DNA from: Pseudomonadota bacterium
GTDB taxonomy: Bacteria > Pseudomonadota > Gammaproteobacteria > Burkholderiales > Burkholderiaceae_B
NCBI GenBank assembly: GCA_023427085.1
Contig: JAEZBO010000224.1
Location: forward strand, 1-34,644
Reading direction: 5' to 3'
Length of the DNA: 34,644 bases
Part shown: piece by piece, positions 31,949-34,644 of the stretch
Numbering within the stretch: the first letter of the stretch is position 1
Layout of the letters: each line of letters begins with the position of its first letter
Notes under the pieces: model-generated
What the model was told of the DNA's origin: nothing
The model's database searches: none
Seen by the model: the letters and a program-made list of their open reading frames with translations, nothing else
Made by a program: the position numbers and the translations under genes

Positions 31949-33898
31949 TCAGTTGACCGCGGCCTCGCCGTCGATGGCGCGCTGGGCAGCAGGCTGCAGC
32001 TTGAAGTCGTACTGCTGGCGCAGCATCTTCAGCACCGCGGCCTGCTCGGACTCGCCCCAGATGCGGGCCAGCTGTTCGGCCAGCGCGGCGCTGTCCTCGG
32101 CCGAGGGCTTGCCCGGCTCGACGGCTTCGATGCGGGCGATGACGTAATCGCCGCCCTGCGCGGTGCCGGTATAGGCCGGCAGCGTCTCGTGCGGCGCACG
32201 CATCACGGCCTCGAGCACGTCGCGCGGCAGGCCTTCGGCGCCCTGGCGGCTGACCGTCTGCGCGTCGCCGAAACCTTGCGGCGCCGTCGCGGCCGGGGCC
32301 TCGCTCAAGGTCTTGAGCGCCGCCTCGCCGGCCTGGCGCGCCTGCTCGGCGGCGCGTTCGGCCACCAGGCGTTCACGCACCTGGGCGGTGACCTGATCCA
32401 GCGGCGGCACCTGCGCGGGCACCACGGCCGCGACGCGCACCGCGGCCAGCACGCCCGGCGAGATCTCGAGCACACCCGAGTTGAGCTTCTGGCCCAGCAC
32501 TTCGGGCGAGAACAGCGCTTCGCGCACGCGCGGGCTGTTCAGCAGCTCGGCGTCCTTGCTGGCGCTGGCGGCATCGGCACCGACCTGCTCGGCGTCCAGC
32601 AGGCCGTTGCGGGTGATGCCGGCGGCGCTGCGCACCTGCACGCCGACCGCGTCCGACACCGGTTGCAGGCTGTCGCGCTGGTCGTAGATCAGGCCGGTCA
32701 GCTTGGTGCTCATGTCGGCGAAACGTTCGCTGGCGAGCTGCTTGCGGATCTCGTCGCGCACCTGCTCGCGGACCTGTTCCAGCGGCTTGACGTCGGCGGC
32801 CTGCAGGTCGGTCAGCTTGATGACGTGGAAGCCGAACTGGCTTTGCACCACGCCCGAGACCTGGTCCTTGGACTGCAGCGCGAAGATGGCCTTCTCGACC
32901 GGCTCGACCAGCATCCCCGGCGTGATCCAGCCCAGGTCACCGCCACTGGCGGCCGAGCCCGGATCCTGCGAGTTGTCGCGGGCCAGCTCGGCGAACTTGG
33001 CCGGCGCGGCGGCGGCCTGGCCGGCGATCTCTTCGGCCTTGGCGCGCGCGGCGGCTTCGTCGCTGCCGTTCTCGATCAGGATGTGCGCGGCGCGGCGGCG
33101 CTCGGGCGTGCCGTAGCGGTTCTTGTTCTGCTCGTAGTAGCTGGCGATGTCGGCATCGCTGACCTGCACGCCCTGCGTGGCGGCGGCCTCGTCGATCACC
33201 ACGTACTGCGCGGTGACGTGCTCGGGCACCTCGAGCGACTTGCCATTGGCGTCGTACCAGCCCTTGATGTCGGCGTCCGACACCTGCACGCGGTCGCGGA
33301 ACTGCGCGGCCTCGAAACGGCGCACGCGCACGGTGCGCGTCTCGGTCAGCGCGGCCTGCAGGCTGGCCACCACGACGGCGGGCGGCGCGGCCGACGCGGC
33401 CACCGGGCCCAGCACCTGCCCGACCGCCAGGTCGCGGCGCATGCCGGCCTCGAAACCGCTCGGGGTCATGCCCTGCGCGCTCAGCGCCTGGCGATACAGC
33501 TCGGGCGAGAAGCGGCCGTTTTCCTGGACTTGCGGGATGTTGGCGATGGTGCGGCGCAGCGTCTCGTCCGAGACCGAATAACGGCCGTCGGCGGCGGCCT
33601 GGGCCACCACGCGCGTGTCGATCATCTGGTCGAGCAGGCGGCGGCGCAGCTCGGGCGTATCGAGCGCCGAGGCGTCGAACTGGGCGCCCAGCATTGAGCG
33701 ATATTGCTCGAGCTGCTGCGTGCGCGCGCCATCGAACTGCTGCTGCGTGATCGGTTCGCCACTGACGGTGGCCAATTCGGTGTCCCGCGAGCCCATGCTG
33801 AGATAGCTCTCGGTGCCCAGCAGCACGAACGAGGGAATCACCAGCAGCAGCAACAGGAACATCGCCACACGGCGATTATTGCGAATGAAATCGAACAT
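31949..33898 (-). CDS. ppiD: Periplasmic folding chaperone/PPIase PpiD
   Basis: A 649-residue membrane-anchored SurA/PpiD protein. One N-terminal membrane anchor (about 11-28) follows the family start MFDFIRNNRR. A SurA-like N-terminal chaperone domain covers about 40-190, and a parvulin-type domain spans about 265-366 (AHILIEN, GGDLGWITPGML, GVVQSQFGFHVIKL). It sits at the Sec translocon exit and helps newly exported outer-membrane and periplasmic proteins fold. The ATG at 33898 is chosen over an in-frame upstream ATG at 34012, because the upstream part is not family-like and spans a terminator hairpin. A ribosome site (GGAA) lies about eight bases upstream. In many Proteobacteria ppiD lies next to lon/hupB; that cannot be seen here. 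Confidence 0.95.
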   Translation of the reverse strand: MFDFIRNNRRVAMFLLLLLVIPSFVLLGTESYLSMGSRDTELATVSGEPITQQQFDGARTQQLEQYRSMLGAQFDASALDTPELRRRLLDQMIDTRVVAQAAADGRYSVSDETLRRTIANIPQVQENGRFSPELYRQALSAQGMTPSGFEAGMRRDLAVGQVLGPVAASAAPPAVVVASLQAALTETRTVRVRRFEAAQFRDRVQVSDADIKGWYDANGKSLEVPEHVTAQYVVIDEAAATQGVQVSDADIASYYEQNKNRYGTPERRRAAHILIENGSDEAAARAKAEEIAGQAAAAPAKFAELARDNSQDPGSAASGGDLGWITPGMLVEPVEKAIFALQSKDQVSGVVQSQFGFHVIKLTDLQAADVKPLEQVREQVRDEIRKQLASERFADMSTKLTGLIYDQRDSLQPVSDAVGVQVRSAAGITRNGLLDAEQVGADAASASKDAELLNSPRVREALFSPEVLGQKLNSGVLEISPGVLAAVRVAAVVPAQVPPLDQVTAQVRERLVAERAAEQARQAGEAALKTLSEAPAATAPQGFGDAQTVSRQGAEGLPRDVLEAVMRAPHETLPAYTGTAQGGDYVIARIEAVEPGKPSAEDSAALAEQLARIWGESEQAAVLKMLRQQYDFKLQPAAQRAIDGEAAVN

Positions 33899-33941
33899 GA
33901 GGGTTCCGACGAAGCCGGCGCGCCACGGCGGCAGGCTGCAT

Positions 33942-33966
33942 AAAAAAAGGCGAACCGGATTCGCCT
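33942..33966 (-). terminator. Terminator upstream of ppiD, leftward, no visible parent gene
   Basis: On the minus strand AGGCGAA pairs with TTCGCCT (plus bases 33948-33954 and 33960-33966, five-base loop), followed by a seven-T run. This is a good intrinsic terminator for a transcript coming from the right, yet no minus-strand gene is visible between it and 34164. It sits 44 bp before the ppiD start, so it could be a leader attenuator, the end of a small RNA or a relic of a lost gene. Confidence 0.75.
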
Positions 33967-34164
33967 CGCTTCGATCAGCCCGGCTGCGCCGCGCAAAGGC
34001 CGGGCCGGGCAAAACGTCCGCAGTTTAACACCATGTTCGGCCGCGTTAAGCGGCCTGAAAGCCGGCCGCGCGACGGCTCGCCATGGGCGCTGCGGTATCC
34101 TTTTCCTTTTGCCCCCCGGGCGCCGCCGGCCCGACCGCCGCGCGCCCTCGTCACGAGCCTGCCC

Positions 34165-34644
34165 ATGCCCCCCACCCCCCTGCCCGCCTGGCCCTATCCG
34201 CGCCTGATCGCCCACCGCGGCGGCGGCGTCGCGGCCGCCGAGAACACGCTGGCCGGCATGCGGGCCGGACTGGAGCACGGCTACCGCATGGCCGAGTACG
34301 ACGCCAAGCTCAGCCGCGATGGCGTCTGCATCCTGCTGCACGACGACACGCTGGAGCGCACCACCGACGGCAGCGGCCCGGCCGCCGGACGTGACTACGC
34401 CGAGCTGGCGCAGCTCGATGCCGGCAGCTGGCACTCGGCCGGCTCGGCCGGCCAGGCCATCCCGACGCTGCGCGCGGTGGCCCGCTACACGCAGGCCAAC
34501 GGCATCGCCAGCAATGTCGAGATCAAGCCCTGCCCCGGCCGCGAGGCCGAAACCGGCGAGGCCGTCGGCCTGGCCGTGCGGCAGCTGTGGCACGGCGCCG
34601 CGTGCGCGCCGCTGGTCTCGTCGTTTTCCGACGTGGCGCTGGCG
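34165..34644 (+). CDS. Glycerophosphodiester phosphodiesterase (partial, cut by window edge)
   Basis: 160 codons are visible and the frame stays open to the last base. The family motifs appear in order: AHRGG (15-20 region), ENTLAG, EYDAKLSRDG (normally E-x-D), LLHDDTLERTTDGSG, IPTL and NVEIKP. The enzyme hydrolyses glycerophosphodiesters to glycerol-3-phosphate and an alcohol, with a metal ion bound by the Glu/Asp/His residues visible here. The N-terminus has no signal peptide, so it is probably a cytoplasmic UgpQ-like form. No Shine-Dalgarno is obvious before the ATG at 34165. The 266 bp between it and ppiD is divergent and holds no other gene. Confidence 0.93.
   Translation, partial: MPPTPLPAWPYPRLIAHRGGGVAAAENTLAGMRAGLEHGYRMAEYDAKLSRDGVCILLHDDTLERTTDGSGPAAGRDYAELAQLDAGSWHSAGSAGQAIPTLRAVARYTQANGIASNVEIKPCPGREAETGEAVGLAVRQLWHGAACAPLVSSFSDVALA

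Noticed and set aside
33967..34164. tRNA gene between ppiD and the phosphodiesterase gene
   Set aside because: No cloverleaf, TTCRA-type T-loop or CCA end could be found on either strand, despite the terminator.

Overview
The window is GC-rich (roughly two-thirds G+C by eye) and reads as ordinary chromosome of a betaproteobacterium in the order Burkholderiales, most like Alcaligenaceae (Bordetella, Achromobacter, Pigmentiphaga and relatives). This rests on the protein sequences, the gmk-rpoZ-spoT trio, the recC-recB-recD order and a TRAP/LysR catabolic cluster typical of that family. The genus is inferred, not proven. I see no rRNA, tRNA, CRISPR array, insertion sequence, integrase or phage gene.

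Layout, left to right. (1) 1-2613: the tail of a CBS-GGDEF protein converges on, and overlaps, a methyl-accepting chemotaxis receptor. (2) 2692-4709: rph (RNase PH) and yicC are divergent, separated by about 340 bp that carry a degenerate 23-bp tandem repeat. (3) 4824-14950: a leftward unit of a Nudix hydrolase and recC-recB-recD, the last three joined by ATGA stop/start overlaps. (4) 15212-17708: a secreted NlpC/P60 peptidase, a bidirectional terminator, a short-chain dehydrogenase and a 3-mercaptopyruvate-type sulfurtransferase. (5) 17785-21008: gmk, rpoZ and spoT, with a candidate internal promoter in an AT-rich patch inside gmk. dinB (Pol IV) converges on spoT through a hairpin whose base is formed by both stop codons. 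(6) 22342-29462: a leftward cluster of a LysR regulator, a DUF1445/D-glutamate-cyclase-like protein, the TRAP transporter dctP-dctQ-dctM, a DUF2848 protein and, beyond a terminator, an amidase. (7) 29526-34644: an EamA/DMT exporter, a YbbA-type ABC ATPase head-to-head with a TesA-type esterase, ppiD, and the start of a glycerophosphodiester phosphodiesterase cut by the window edge.

The most interesting part is region 6. Its genes suggest import and processing of a small carboxylate or cyclic amide. Pyroglutamate/D-glutamate is the best guess, because DUF1445 includes D-glutamate cyclase and some Bordetella TRAP receptors bind pyroglutamate. DUF2848 has no assigned function, and its C-terminal half looks to me remotely like the fumarylacetoacetate-hydrolase fold. 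The rest is mostly core metabolism, DNA repair and stringent response. Smaller oddities are the 117-bp convergent overlap at the left edge, the minisatellite, a small ORF coupled to the recD stop codon, and a terminator upstream of ppiD with no visible parent gene.
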